Shown: one piece after another, positions 16,280 through 24,849 of the stretch
How positions within the stretch are numbered: position 1 is the stretch's first letter
How the letters are laid out: each line of letters starts with the position of its first letter
Assembly (NCBI RefSeq): GCF_018531465.1
Contig: NZ_JAHDTF010000002.1
Span: forward strand, 124,001-188,000
Source: Sphaerisporangium fuscum
GTDB taxonomy: Bacteria; Actinomycetota; Actinomycetes; Streptosporangiales; Streptosporangiaceae
Length of the DNA: 64,000 bases
Direction of reading: 5' to 3'
Made by a program: the position numbers and the translations under genes
Notes under the pieces: generated by a model
Database searches by the model: none
What the model was told of the DNA's origin: nothing
Seen by the model: only the letters and a program-made list of their open reading frames with translations

Positions 16280-18313
16280 GTGAGTGACTCCCGATCCTCC
16301 TTTCAGGTTCCGGCCCCCCGCTCCAACGGCGCTTCCACCGGCGCCCAGCAGGACAAAAGCCACGGCACACGAGGAGAGGGGGCAGCGGATCCCGTCCTGG
16401 ACCCGAACGTGAGCGAGGAAGAGGAAGACGCGCCGACGGCGCACTGGCCCGTCCCCGACTACACCACCCCTCCAGCGGCCCGGCACGCCGGTCCCGATCC
16501 GTACGCCCGCCACACCGATCAGCCTCGGCCCGCCGAGTCTTCCCCGCACGAAAGCTCCCACCAGCGCCCCGACCTGCCCCGCCGGGGCGAATCCCCGTCG
16601 CCCCGTCGCGGCGACTCCGCCCAGGCCTCCGAGCTCCCTCGCCGGGGCGAGTCCGGCCGCCGTTCCGACCTCCCCCGGCGCGACGCCGGACGGGCGGTGC
16701 CGCCCGACGACGACCCGGAGACCTTCACCTTCGACCGGCCCGCAGGCTGGGACGATGCGCCGTCCCACGCCGGGCAGGCCGCCCCCCCGGCGTACGGGAT
16801 GCCCGAGCCCGCCCGCGAGCCGCGGCCGCCGCTGCCGCCGCTGCCCGCCTGGGCGGCGCCTCCGACCGCGCACGAGGCGCCGTCGCCGGCGGCCTCCAAC
16901 GGGTTCTCCTACTGGGAACGCCGTGAGGCCCAGCAGACCCCGGGTCCGTCCGCGGCCGAGAGGGCCCCCCGCGGGGCCGAGGACCCCGTGACCGCCGCGC
17001 GCGAGCGGCCCCACTCGTACGCCGACGCCCCGCCCTCCACGACCTGGGCCGATCAGCCGGCGCCGCGCACCGCCACCCCCGGCTCCGCAGACGGGACTCG
17101 TACCGCCACCGCCGACTCCGCAGGCTGGACAGAACGGCCCGGCATCCCCGGTCAGGCGGCCTGGGGCGACCAGTCGCCGTCCATCCCCGCCGCGGCGTGG
17201 ATGAGCCGGGCGCCGTCAGGTACGGCGACGCTGAACAGGGAGGCCGCCTGGGACGACCCCGCGCCCGAGACCGACGAGGAGCCCTCGCCCCCGCCGGTCA
17301 AGCGGGGGCGCGAGCCGTACCTCGACAACGTCAAGTTCCTGCTGATCGCCCTGGTCCCCGCCGGGCACGCGCTGGTGCCGACGCTCGCGGCGCACTCCGC
17401 CCGCGCGGCCTATCTGTTCATCTACGTGTTCCACATGCCGCTGTTCGTGATCATCAGTGGCTATCTGAGCCGGAACTTCTGGAACTCCAACGCCAAGACG
17501 AACAAGCTGGTCGACACCTTCCTGGTGCCGTACGTCATCGTGGAGATCGGCTATGCCGCACTCCGCTTCGCGCTCGGCCACAAGTGGAGTCTGACGATCA
17601 TCGATCCGGCCTGGCTCAACTGGTACCTGCTGGCGCTGCTGCTCTGGCGTCTGTCCACACCGGTGTGGAAGCGCATGCGCTACCCACTGCCGATCGCGAT
17701 CGCCGTCTATCTGCTCGCCGGCCTGTCCGACCTGCCGGGCGACTTCAGCATGGACCGCTTCTTCGGCCTCATGCCGTTCTTCGTGCTCGGTCTCTGGCTG
17801 CAGCCGCACCATTTCGAGATGCTCAACCGCACCTGGGTCAAGATCCTCGCGGTGTTCGTGCTCGCCGGTGCCGTCGCGGTGGCGATCCTCATCGCACCGC
17901 ACGTGTCGCTCGACCCGATCTACTACAAGGACAGCTACGCCGAGCTCCATCTGTCGTGGTGGAAGGGCATGGCGATGCGCGCGGGCCTGCTGGTCGCGGC
18001 CCTGACGGTGTCGATGGCGATCCTGGCGCTCGTGCCGCGGCGGAAGACCTGGTTCTCCGATCTCGGCACCCGTACGCTCTACTGCTACCTGCTCCACGGC
18101 GTCCCGGTGCTCATCGCCAAGGAGATGGGCTGGCTGAGCTTCCCCTGGCTGTACGGGCCGCTCGGAGTGCTGGCGATCATGAGCGGCGCCTTCGCCCTGG
18201 CGATCCTCCTGTGTCTGGCGGAGACCCGCACGCTGTTCAAGTGGCTGCTGGAGCCGCGCCTGGTCTGGCTCTACCGCAGACCATCCGCGCAGGCCAGTGC
18301 GGGCACGAACTGA
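16280..18313 (+). CDS. Acyltransferase-3 family membrane protein with long disordered N-terminus
   Basis: A 677-residue protein starting at a GTG. Residues 1-345 are low-complexity, rich in Pro/Ala/Glu/Arg, with an embedded repeat block LPRRGES / PRRGDS / LPRRGES / LPRRDAG at about 97-140. The membrane part starts at about 346 with YLDNVKFLLI, the opening signature of fucose-4-O-acetylase-like acyltransferase-3 proteins, and has about ten spans with YLFIYVFHMPLFVIISGYL and a late YCYLLHG histidine segment. Such proteins acetylate or otherwise acylate sugars of exported glycans at the membrane. The acyl donor and glycan are unknown. The N-terminal tail is unusual in length for the family. Confidence 0.8.
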   Translation: MSDSRSSFQVPAPRSNGASTGAQQDKSHGTRGEGAADPVLDPNVSEEEEDAPTAHWPVPDYTTPPAARHAGPDPYARHTDQPRPAESSPHESSHQRPDLPRRGESPSPRRGDSAQASELPRRGESGRRSDLPRRDAGRAVPPDDDPETFTFDRPAGWDDAPSHAGQAAPPAYGMPEPAREPRPPLPPLPAWAAPPTAHEAPSPAASNGFSYWERREAQQTPGPSAAERAPRGAEDPVTAARERPHSYADAPPSTTWADQPAPRTATPGSADGTRTATADSAGWTERPGIPGQAAWGDQSPSIPAAAWMSRAPSGTATLNREAAWDDPAPETDEEPSPPPVKRGREPYLDNVKFLLIALVPAGHALVPTLAAHSARAAYLFIYVFHMPLFVIISGYLSRNFWNSNAKTNKLVDTFLVPYVIVEIGYAALRFALGHKWSLTIIDPAWLNWYLLALLLWRLSTPVWKRMRYPLPIAIAVYLLAGLSDLPGDFSMDRFFGLMPFFVLGLWLQPHHFEMLNRTWVKILAVFVLAGAVAVAILIAPHVSLDPIYYKDSYAELHLSWWKGMAMRAGLLVAALTVSMAILALVPRRKTWFSDLGTRTLYCYLLHGVPVLIAKEMGWLSFPWLYGPLGVLAIMSGAFALAILLCLAETRTLFKWLLEPRLVWLYRRPSAQASAGTN

Positions 18314-18325
18314 GGGGCGGATGTT

Positions 18326-18382
18326 CAGCGGCATTTCCTTCCTGATTCACGGTGCGCATCCAGGCAGGAAGGGAACGCCGCT
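18326..18382 (+). promoter_or_regulatory. Long stem-loop between the acyltransferase and GT4 genes
   Basis: AGCGGCATTTCCTTCCTG (18327-18344) pairs with CAGGAAGGGAACGCCGCT (18365-18382) over 18 positions with one G-U wobble and one mismatch, around a 20-base loop. It starts 13 bases after the acyltransferase stop and ends 12 bases before the next ATG. It could be a terminator, an mRNA-stabilising stem or an attenuator for the glycosyltransferase gene; the sequence alone does not decide. Confidence 0.5.
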
Positions 18383-18394
18383 CAGCATCGACGT

Positions 18395-19510
18395 ATGAAG
18401 GTATGTGTCGGCACGATCGTCCACCACCCGGAGGACGCGCGGATCATGCACCGGCAGATCCGCGCGTTGCTCGACGCCGGGCACGAGGTGACCTACGTCG
18501 CGCCGTTCACCCACTGCAACGTCACTCCGCCCCAGGAAATCCATCCCATAGACGTGCCCCGCGCGGTGGGACTGCACCGCAGCCACGCCGTGAAGGCCGC
18601 GCGACGCGCCCTGCAGAAGGGCGTCCGGGACGCCGACCTGCTGCTGGTCCATGACATCGAGCTGCTGTTCGCCCTCCCCCGGCGGCGGCCGACGACCGTC
18701 TGGGACGTGCACGAGGACATCGTGGGGGCCCTGGACACCAAGACTTACCTCCCCGAGGCGGCCCGCCGGCTGCTCCCGGGCATGATCAGGCGGATCGAGT
18801 CGCGGGCGGAGCGCCGCCTGCACCTCATCCTGGCCGAGGCCGCCTACCGGGACCGGTTCGCCGGGGACCACCCGGTCGTCCCGAACACCACCTACGTCCC
18901 GGCGACGCCGCCGCCCCCGCCGGGCGACGACCGGGTGGTCTACGTCGGGCACCTGTCGGAGGCGCGCGGCGCGGTCGAGATGATCGAGCTGGCCCGCCGC
19001 CTGCGCCCGCACGGCATCCGGCTGGACCTCATCGGCGCGGCCGACGCCCCGGTGCGGCCGCTGCTGCGCGACGCTCAGCGGGAGGGGCTGCTCGACTGGT
19101 TCGGGTACGTGCCGAACAACCACGCGTTGCGCATGACCGAGGGCGCGCTGGCCGGGCTGTCGCTGCTGCACGACGTGCCGAACTACCGGCAGTCCCTGCC
19201 CACCAAGGTCATCGAGTACATGGCGCGCGGCATCCCGGTGGTGACCACCCCGCTGCCGATGGCCGCCTCGATCGTGGGCCACGCCGACTGCGGCCTGATC
19301 GTGCCGTACGGCGACGTGGACGCCGCCGCCCAGGCGGTGCTCCGGCTCCGGGACGACCCCGAGCGGCGTACGGTCATGGGCGGCCGCGGGTACGCCGAGG
19401 CCCGCGGCCACTACCACTGGCCCGACCACGCCCGCGAGTTCGTCGCCCGCCTGGAGGAATGGACGGCCCCGGCGCCCGCCCCGGCCGTCCCCCGCGTCGT
19501 CACCGCCTGA
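18395..19510 (+). CDS. Glycosyltransferase family 4
   Basis: A 371-residue GT-B protein. HHPEDARIMHRQIRALLDAG (about 10-29) forms the N-terminal acceptor-side helix, VWDVHEDIVG is the usual D-x-H/HE segment of this subfamily, VVYVGHLSEARGAVEMIELA (about 187-206) starts the donor-binding half and LPTKVIEYMARGIPVVTTP (about 268-286) is the EX7E-like motif region. It transfers a sugar in the cytoplasm for the envelope glycan cluster. Start ATG 18395 has no strong ribosome site. The 3' end overlaps the convergent MFS gene by 11 bases. Donor unknown. Confidence 0.78.
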   Translation: MKVCVGTIVHHPEDARIMHRQIRALLDAGHEVTYVAPFTHCNVTPPQEIHPIDVPRAVGLHRSHAVKAARRALQKGVRDADLLLVHDIELLFALPRRRPTTVWDVHEDIVGALDTKTYLPEAARRLLPGMIRRIESRAERRLHLILAEAAYRDRFAGDHPVVPNTTYVPATPPPPPGDDRVVYVGHLSEARGAVEMIELARRLRPHGIRLDLIGAADAPVRPLLRDAQREGLLDWFGYVPNNHALRMTEGALAGLSLLHDVPNYRQSLPTKVIEYMARGIPVVTTPLPMAASIVGHADCGLIVPYGDVDAAAQAVLRLRDDPERRTVMGGRGYAEARGHYHWPDHAREFVARLEEWTAPAPAPAVPRVVTA

Positions 19511-20747
19511 CCGCGACCGTGGCGGGCGCGCGGCGCAGCAGGTGCCGGGCGAGGGCGATGACGGCGGCCACCGCGACGAGGGCGCACACTCCGAGCCAGG
19601 ACAGGTGCGTGTACGTCCGCACGCCGATCCACGATCCGAAGCTGCCGCCGAGGAACGAGCAGGTCATGTACCCGGTGTTGAGCCTGCCGCGGGCCGCCGC
19701 GTCGATCGCGAAGATGCGGGCCTGGTTGGCGACCTGGCCGCCCTGGACCGCTGTGTCGATCAGCAGCATGCCGACCAGCAGGGCGACCATGCCGGCCACG
19801 CCGCCGAGAGAGCCGGCCGACAGCACGACCGCCGCGACCACCGCGCAAAGTATGCAGACGAGATTGACGAGATCGGCTCCCAGCCGGTCGACCCAGCGGC
19901 CCGCGATGGGCGTGCACAGCAGGCTCCCCGCGCCGGCGAAGGCGATCAGTCCCACCGCCTGCGCCCCCAGGCCGTACACCGGACCGGTGACGAGCAGCGC
20001 GAGGCTGGTCCAGGCGGCGTTGAAACCGGCGAACAGGGCCGCCTGGTAGAGGCAGCTTCGGCGCAACTCCGGCTCGGTCATGAGCAGGCGCAGCGGGGCG
20101 GCGAGCAGCGCGGGGTACGGCTCGCGCGAGGCGGGGGCGGTCGTCGGCAGTGTGAAGGCGAGTGCCACGCCGAGCAGGAGCACCAGCACCGTGGCCACCT
20201 GGTAGGGGGCGTGCCATCCCAGCCACTCGCCGACCGTGGCGCCGAAGGTGCGGGCCAGGAGGATGCCGGCGATCAGACCGCCCATCAGGGTGCCCACCAC
20301 GGCACCACGCCGTTCGTCAGGCACCAGTCCGGCGGCCATGGGAACGATGACCTGCGGGACCACGGTCGTGGCACCCACCAGCGTGCTCGCGGCGATGAGA
20401 AGGGGCAGCGTGGGAGCGGCGCTCACGGCGAGCAGGCCCAGTCCTGTGAGCGTCAGCAGCGTGAGGATCAGCCTCTTGTGCGGGACGCGGTCGCCCAGCG
20501 GCACCAGCAGGAACAGCCCGGCCGCGTAACCGAGTTGCGTCGCGGTGACCGCCAGGGCGGCGGAGTCGGGCGCGACGTGCAGGTCGGCGGCGATGAGAGG
20601 GCTGATCGCCTGGGGGAAGTAGATGTTGGCGGCGGTGATGCCGCAGGCCACGGCCAGGACCAGGATCTGCGTACGGCTCAGGCGGGGCGGAGGCTCGCCC
20701 TGCGGCGCGGAAATGTCGCGCTCCTCGGTCTCGCGGCGGGACACCAT
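19500..20747 (-). CDS. MFS transporter, drug/small-molecule exporter type
   Basis: A 415-residue protein with 12 predicted spans. The loop 2-3 signature appears as PLGDRVPHKRLIL (about 103-115), and the segment after it is in the DHA1-like style of major facilitator exporters. It is divergent from a TetR-family gene, and the 88 bases between them hold two similar palindromes, so it is almost certainly TetR-repressed and induced by its substrate. The ATG at 20747 has AAGGAG 6 bases upstream, and this ribosome site overlaps the first palindrome. Probably exports a toxic or signalling small molecule; the substrate is unknown. Confidence 0.82.
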   Translation of the reverse strand: MVSRRETEERDISAPQGEPPPRLSRTQILVLAVACGITAANIYFPQAISPLIAADLHVAPDSAALAVTATQLGYAAGLFLLVPLGDRVPHKRLILTLLTLTGLGLLAVSAAPTLPLLIAASTLVGATTVVPQVIVPMAAGLVPDERRGAVVGTLMGGLIAGILLARTFGATVGEWLGWHAPYQVATVLVLLLGVALAFTLPTTAPASREPYPALLAAPLRLLMTEPELRRSCLYQAALFAGFNAAWTSLALLVTGPVYGLGAQAVGLIAFAGAGSLLCTPIAGRWVDRLGADLVNLVCILCAVVAAVVLSAGSLGGVAGMVALLVGMLLIDTAVQGGQVANQARIFAIDAAARGRLNTGYMTCSFLGGSFGSWIGVRTYTHLSWLGVCALVAVAAVIALARHLLRRAPATVAVRR

Positions 20748-20753
20748 GGATCT

Positions 20754-20783
20754 CCTTCCGAACGAACTAATTGGTTCGGAAGG
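20754..20783. promoter_or_regulatory. TetR-type operator 1, in front of the MFS gene
   Basis: A perfect 10-bp inverted repeat CCTTCCGAAC (20754-20763) / GTTCGGAAGG (20774-20783). Inside it, AACGAACTAATTGGTT (20761-20776) has the form AACGAA-N4-TTSGTT shared with operator 2. It covers the ribosome binding site of the MFS gene, so bound repressor would block transcription through the leader. Confidence 0.65.
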
Positions 20784-20808
20784 TATCGAGGGCCGGTGGA
20801 CAACGTCA

Positions 20809-20824
20809 AACGAAATAGTTCGTT
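20809..20824. promoter_or_regulatory. TetR-type operator 2, in the tetR promoter
   Basis: AACGAAATAGTTCGTT is a perfect 6-bp inverted repeat around a 4-base centre and matches the core of operator 1 (AACGAACTAATTGGTT). It lies directly in front of TACGCT (20824-20829), a plausible -10 box located 6 bases before the tetR ATG, so the regulator probably represses itself and its mRNA is probably leaderless. Confidence 0.65.
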
Positions 20825-20835
20825 ACGCTGGCGGC

Positions 20836-21411
20836 ATGCCGTACGACTCTCAGGCGACCAAGGAGCGCATCCTCGCGGCGGCCACGGCCGAGTTCGCCGA
20901 GCATGGTTTCGCGGGCGCCCGGGTCGACCGGATCGCCGCCACCGCCCAGGCGAACAAGCGCGCCATCTACGACTACTTCGGTGACAAGAACGACCTGTTC
21001 GCGGCGGTGCTGGAGCACCAGATGGTCCGGTGCGCCGAAGAGGTGCCGGTCGACGGCACGGACCTCGGCGCCTTCGCCGAGCGCCTCATCGACTACCACG
21101 CCGCGCATCCCGAGGCCCTGCGCCTGCTCCTGTGGGAGGCCCTGGAGTTCGGCGGCCGCCAGGTGCCGGCCGAGGCCGTACGAACGGGCAAGTACCAGGC
21201 GCGGGTCGACGCCATCGCCTCGGCGAACTCCTCGGGCGCCGATCCCCGGGCCGTGCTGTTCTTCACGATGGGGCTGGTCCACTGGGGCTCCGCCGTACCC
21301 CAGCTGCGCCGCATGATCCTCGGGGACGACTACTCCCCCGCCCGCCTCCGCGACACGGTCGCCGCCGCCGTCCGCAGCCTCACCGCGCCCTCCGAGCGGT
21401 CCCCGCTCTGA
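20836..21411 (+). CDS. TetR/AcrR family transcriptional regulator
   Basis: A 191-residue regulator. The N-terminal helix-turn-helix runs from RILAAATAEFAEHGFAGARV (about 10-29) to the recognition helix and ANKRAIYDYFGDKNDLF (about 40-56), the classic TetR signature; the C-terminal half is a ligand-binding/dimer domain. Expected to repress the divergent MFS exporter and itself through the two palindromes at 20754-20783 and 20809-20824. TACGCT 6 bases upstream of the ATG and the lack of a ribosome site suggest a leaderless transcript starting at the A of the ATG. Ligand unknown. Confidence 0.88.
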   Translation: MPYDSQATKERILAAATAEFAEHGFAGARVDRIAATAQANKRAIYDYFGDKNDLFAAVLEHQMVRCAEEVPVDGTDLGAFAERLIDYHAAHPEALRLLLWEALEFGGRQVPAEAVRTGKYQARVDAIASANSSGADPRAVLFFTMGLVHWGSAVPQLRRMILGDDYSPARLRDTVAAAVRSLTAPSERSPL

Positions 21412-21642
21412 GGCCTCCGGGCCGGCCCGTGACCGGCGCGGAACGTCTGCCCGAGCCGGCCGCGACGCACGTACGGCCCGCCACCGGCGCGGCCGGCCGC
21501 CCCGAGCCGGACGGGGCGCCGCGTCGGCGGTGGACGGTGTCCGGCCGCGGCGCCGTACGGTCCGCCCGTTCACCGGTTCGTCCCGCTGTCGTCGTTCTCG
21601 TACGGCTGGCGCCGGACAGTCCAGGTTGATGTACTTGGGACC

Positions 21643-22383
21643 ATGGCTAGCCATCTCATCCAGGGGCGACGGGTCGACATGCCCGTGGAGATCAGAGACG
21701 CCACGGCCTGCACCGCGATGTACCTCGTGAGAGCCGACGCCGCCAGAGCCGTGCTCGCCTATTCCGACATCGACGTCACCGAGGTACTGCCCGGCAAGGC
21801 GCTGTGCGTCCTGGGGTTCGTCCGCTACAACGAGGGCGATCTCGGCTCCTACAACGAGTTCGGCGTCGGCTTCATGGTCCGGCCGCCGGACGCCGCCCGC
21901 CCACCCGCGCGGAGCATGCTGGCCGGCCTCAAGGACATCCGGTTGCACGGCGCGGGCGCCTTCGTCCACTGGCTCCCCGTCGACCAGGGCTTCACCCTGG
22001 AGGCCGGCCGTACGATCTGGGGCTTTCCGAAGGAACTGGCCGAGATAGACCTGCGGCTCTCCTCGCCGTACAAGCGGTGCGTCCTACGCAAGGACGGACG
22101 CCTGGTGATCGACCTGCTCATCCGCCCGGGCATGCCCGTGCCCGCCGCCCCGGCCCCGATGGAGGCCTACACCCACCTCGACCACGGAACCCGGCGCGTC
22201 CCGTGGACGATCCGCCCCCACGGCGTCCGAGCCCGCCCCGGCGGAGCGCTCATCAGACTGGGCAACCACCCCATCGCCAAGGAACTCAGCGAACTGGGCC
22301 TCCCCAAACGCGCCCTCCTGACAGCAACGATCAGCCACGCCCGGATGACTTTCCAGGCCGCCAGGCCCTTCACGTCCCCCTGA
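21643..22383 (+). CDS. Acetoacetate decarboxylase-family protein
   Basis: A 246-residue protein with the acetoacetate decarboxylase fold signature: YNEFGVGFMV (about 70-79), then WGFPKELAEI (about 126-135), in which Lys130 corresponds to the Schiff-base lysine of the G-[FY]-P-K motif. Secondary-metabolite relatives of this family act as decarboxylases, aldolase-dehydratases or cyclases, so decarboxylation of acetoacetate itself should not be assumed. Cytoplasmic. It stands alone between the TetR and PadR units, with 231 bases upstream that contain no recognisable gene. Start ATG 21643; no clear ribosome site. Confidence 0.8.
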   Translation: MASHLIQGRRVDMPVEIRDATACTAMYLVRADAARAVLAYSDIDVTEVLPGKALCVLGFVRYNEGDLGSYNEFGVGFMVRPPDAARPPARSMLAGLKDIRLHGAGAFVHWLPVDQGFTLEAGRTIWGFPKELAEIDLRLSSPYKRCVLRKDGRLVIDLLIRPGMPVPAAPAPMEAYTHLDHGTRRVPWTIRPHGVRARPGGALIRLGNHPIAKELSELGLPKRALLTATISHARMTFQAARPFTSP

Positions 22384-22670
22384 GCACGAGCCACCGCCGC
22401 CGGCCCGGGAAGGCACAGCGGAGCGCCGCCAAACCCGCAGGCGAGGAACGTCACCGACGAGTTCCCGTACCTGATGAAGGCGAACCCGGCCATTCCGTCG
22501 CCACGGCCGGGAGCACTTCGGCCGGTCACGCCTGTGAGGACCTCACATAATCAGCATTGTGTGTCCCCGAGCAGTAGCCGGCGGTCAGGGCCAGCGCCAG
22601 TCGAGGGTGATGGTGCGGCGCACTCCGGCCTCGAGCATGCGTGGACGACACCCACTATTCCGTATTGCTA

Positions 22671-22720
22671 AGTACCGGTAGTCAGTGTTACGTTATACCA
22701 GTACTCAATAGTGCTGACTA
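22671..22720. promoter_or_regulatory. Promoter/operator region of the PadR-DUF1048 unit
   Basis: A locally AT-rich stretch with nested symmetry: AGTACCGGTAGT (22671-22682), AGTACTCAATAGTGCT (22700-22715) and a perfect 7-bp inverted repeat TAGTCAG (22679-22685) / CTGACTA (22714-22720). TTATAC at 22693 could serve as a -10 box. PadR repressors usually bind such paired palindromes in their own promoter, so autoregulation is likely. The rest of 22384-22670 shows no gene. Confidence 0.5.
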
Positions 22721-22740
22721 GTGCAGGGAGCAGGTGTTCC

Positions 22741-23073
22741 ATGGTCAAGCTGCTGACGGAGATGCTCAAGGGCACTCTGGAGGGCATCATCCTCGCGTCC
22801 CTGTCCGGCCGGCCCGCCTACGGCTACGAGATCACGGCACGGCTGCGGGAGCAGGGCTTCTCCGACATCGCCGAAGGAACCATCTACGCGCTGCTCCTCA
22901 GGATGGAAAAGCGCGGTCTCGTCGACGTGGAGAAGGTCCCCTCAGAGAAGGGGCCGCCACGCAAGGTGCACTCCCTCAACGCTCAGGGACGGGAGTACCT
23001 CGAAGAGTTCTGGAGGACGTGGAGCTTCCTCACGGAACGACTGGAACAGCTCCGTGAAGGGGAAGGCGAGTAA
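22741..23073 (+). CDS. PadR family transcriptional regulator
   Basis: A 110-residue winged-helix repressor. MLKGTLEGIILASLSGRPAY (about 8-27) and YGYEITARLREQGFSDIAEG (about 27-46), then TIYALLLRMEKRGLV (about 47-61), are the PadR-N signature. The ATG at 22741 has GGGAGCAGG upstream; an in-frame start at 22711 is less likely. Two bases separate its stop from the DUF1048 gene, so they are one unit. PadR/DUF1048 pairs are common in Gram-positives and often sit before an effector gene; here the next gene is a serine hydrolase after 148 bases. Ligand unknown. Confidence 0.9.
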   Translation: MVKLLTEMLKGTLEGIILASLSGRPAYGYEITARLREQGFSDIAEGTIYALLLRMEKRGLVDVEKVPSEKGPPRKVHSLNAQGREYLEEFWRTWSFLTERLEQLREGEGE

Positions 23074-23075
23074 CC

Positions 23076-23465
23076 ATGTCCGATGTCGAAAAGAGCGGCT
23101 TCATCTCGAAGGTGATCGGGCCCAAGAAGCGCTGGAGGGCGTACAAGGCGCGCGTCAAGGAGCTTCCCGACAGCTACCGCACGGCGGCCGAAGCGATCGA
23201 GCGGTACCTGATGCACTTCGTACCGACCGACCAAGACAGCAATGCATCGATGTTCGAAGACCTCGCCGACCTGTTCGAGCAGGCCACGGTGAACGGAACT
23301 CCGATCCGCCAGATCGTCGGGGAGGACCCGGTGGAGTTCGTCGAGGCGTTCGCCCGGAACTACACCGAGGGTGGCTACGTCCCCGCCCGCGCTCGCAAGC
23401 AGCTGACCAACGACATCGAGCGCGCCGCCGGTAACGAGACCAGAACAGAAGACAACACGGTCTGA
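23076..23465 (+). CDS. DUF1048 family protein, PadR partner
   Basis: A 129-residue helical protein with the DUF1048 core: KKRWRAYKARVKELPDSYR (about 17-35), MFEDLADLFEQA (about 59-70) and VGEDPVEFVEAFARNY (about 80-95). The family is described as Dps/ferritin-like by annotation only; its biochemical role is unknown, but it is repeatedly co-transcribed with PadR repressors. Here the ATG lies two bases after the padR stop, showing tight coupling. Probably cytoplasmic; it may modulate the repressor or be the regulated effector. Confidence 0.82.
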   Translation: MSDVEKSGFISKVIGPKKRWRAYKARVKELPDSYRTAAEAIERYLMHFVPTDQDSNASMFEDLADLFEQATVNGTPIRQIVGEDPVEFVEAFARNYTEGGYVPARARKQLTNDIERAAGNETRTEDNTV

Positions 23466-23613
23466 TCGCGCCTCAGCACATCGCCCAGCGGTCGAGCATC
23501 ACTTTCATCACCTGTCCGCACCATGCGGGCGCGGAGCCATGCCCGGCCGGCCGCCTAGCGCCGTATGCCTACCGCACCGTCGAGACCGACCACTGCATGC
23601 AAGGAGATTCATG

Positions 23614-24849
23614 ATGGGAAACGGCAACACCGGCTTGTCCCAAGCAGGGCTGCGCCGACTGCGCGAGGTACTGCAAGCGCATGTCGAGTCCAAGAAGATC
23701 CCCGGACTCGTCGCCCTGGTCGGCCGGGGCGAGGAGACCCATGTCGAAGCGATCGGGACGATGCGCCATGACGGTGGCGCGCAGATGCGCCGGGACACGA
23801 TCTTCCGGATGGCCTCCACGACCAAGCCGGTCGCGGTCGCCGCGACGATGGTCCTGTTGGACGAGTGCCGGCTGCGACTTGATGACCCGATAGATCAGTG
23901 GCTGCCGGAACTGGCCGACCGGCGGGTGCTCAAGCGGCCCGACAGCCCGCTGGACGACACCGTGCCGGCGCGGCGGCCGATCACCGTGCGGGACCTGCTC
24001 ACCTCCACCTGCGGGCTCGGGCTGGACATGACGGCGATGGGCTCCCCGATGATGAGCACGTACTTCGAGCAGCGGGTCTACGGCGAGAACGGGTGGTTGC
24101 TGCCGGCGGTGGGGCCGGATGAGTGGATGCGCCGTCTGGGCACGCTTCCGCTGATGTACCAGCCCGGAGAGCGGTGGCTGTACAACGTCAGCGACGACGT
24201 GCTGGGGGTACTGGTGGCCAGGGTCACCGGCCAGTCGTTCGAGGCGTTCCTGCGCGAGCGCATCTTCGATCCGCTGGGGATGAAGGACACCGGTTTCCAC
24301 GTGCCGGCCGACAAGATCGACCGGCTGCCGCCTCTGTACGCCCCCGACCCGCAGACCGGAGAGTTCCTCGTGGCAGACGAGACCGAAGGAGGACATCACA
24401 GCCGGCCTCCGGCGTTCCAGTCCGGCGGCGGCGGGCTCGACTCGACCGTCGATGACTACCACGCCTACTTCCGGATGCTGCTCAACCACGGGAAGCACGG
24501 CACCGAGCGAATCCTGTCCCGGCCCGCCGTCGAGCTGATGACCACGAACCGCCTCACGCCCGAGCAGACAGCCGCCCTGCAGTCCTGGGCGCGCAGCGTC
24601 GTCCATCTGTCACACGGCCAGGGACAGACCGGCGGCTGGGGCTTCGGGATGACGGTGCGCACCTACCGAGGCGACTACGCGCCCATCGGCCAGTTCGGCT
24701 GGGACGGCGGAGCCGGGACCACGACCTACGCCGACCCGGACAACCAACTCGTCGGCATCCTGCTCACCCAGACCGGAATGTCCACCCCGGACTCCGCGCG
24801 GGCCATGCAGGACTTCTGGACCACCCTCTACCAGGCGATCGACGACTGA
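23614..24849 (+). CDS. Serine hydrolase, class C beta-lactamase/penicillin-binding-like
   Basis: A 411-residue protein of the beta-lactamase superfamily. The nucleophile motif is S68-T-T-K71 in MASTTKPV, the second motif is Y-N-V in LYNVSDDVLG (about 190), and WDGGAGT near the C-terminus replaces the usual K/H-T/S-G. No signal peptide is visible, so a cytoplasmic esterase/amidase of the EstB type is more likely than a true beta-lactamase. AAGGAG lies 7 bases before the ATG at 23614; an adjacent ATG at 23611 is only 4 bases away and less favourable. It follows the PadR/DUF1048 pair on the same strand and may belong to its regulon. Confidence 0.82.
   Translation: MGNGNTGLSQAGLRRLREVLQAHVESKKIPGLVALVGRGEETHVEAIGTMRHDGGAQMRRDTIFRMASTTKPVAVAATMVLLDECRLRLDDPIDQWLPELADRRVLKRPDSPLDDTVPARRPITVRDLLTSTCGLGLDMTAMGSPMMSTYFEQRVYGENGWLLPAVGPDEWMRRLGTLPLMYQPGERWLYNVSDDVLGVLVARVTGQSFEAFLRERIFDPLGMKDTGFHVPADKIDRLPPLYAPDPQTGEFLVADETEGGHHSRPPAFQSGGGGLDSTVDDYHAYFRMLLNHGKHGTERILSRPAVELMTTNRLTPEQTAALQSWARSVVHLSHGQGQTGGWGFGMTVRTYRGDYAPIGQFGWDGGAGTTTYADPDNQLVGILLTQTGMSTPDSARAMQDFWTTLYQAIDD

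Noticed and set aside
15852..16283. A 143-codon frame between the LCP and acyltransferase genes
   Set aside because: No ribosome site, no domain, Arg/Pro-rich and extends into the next start codon.
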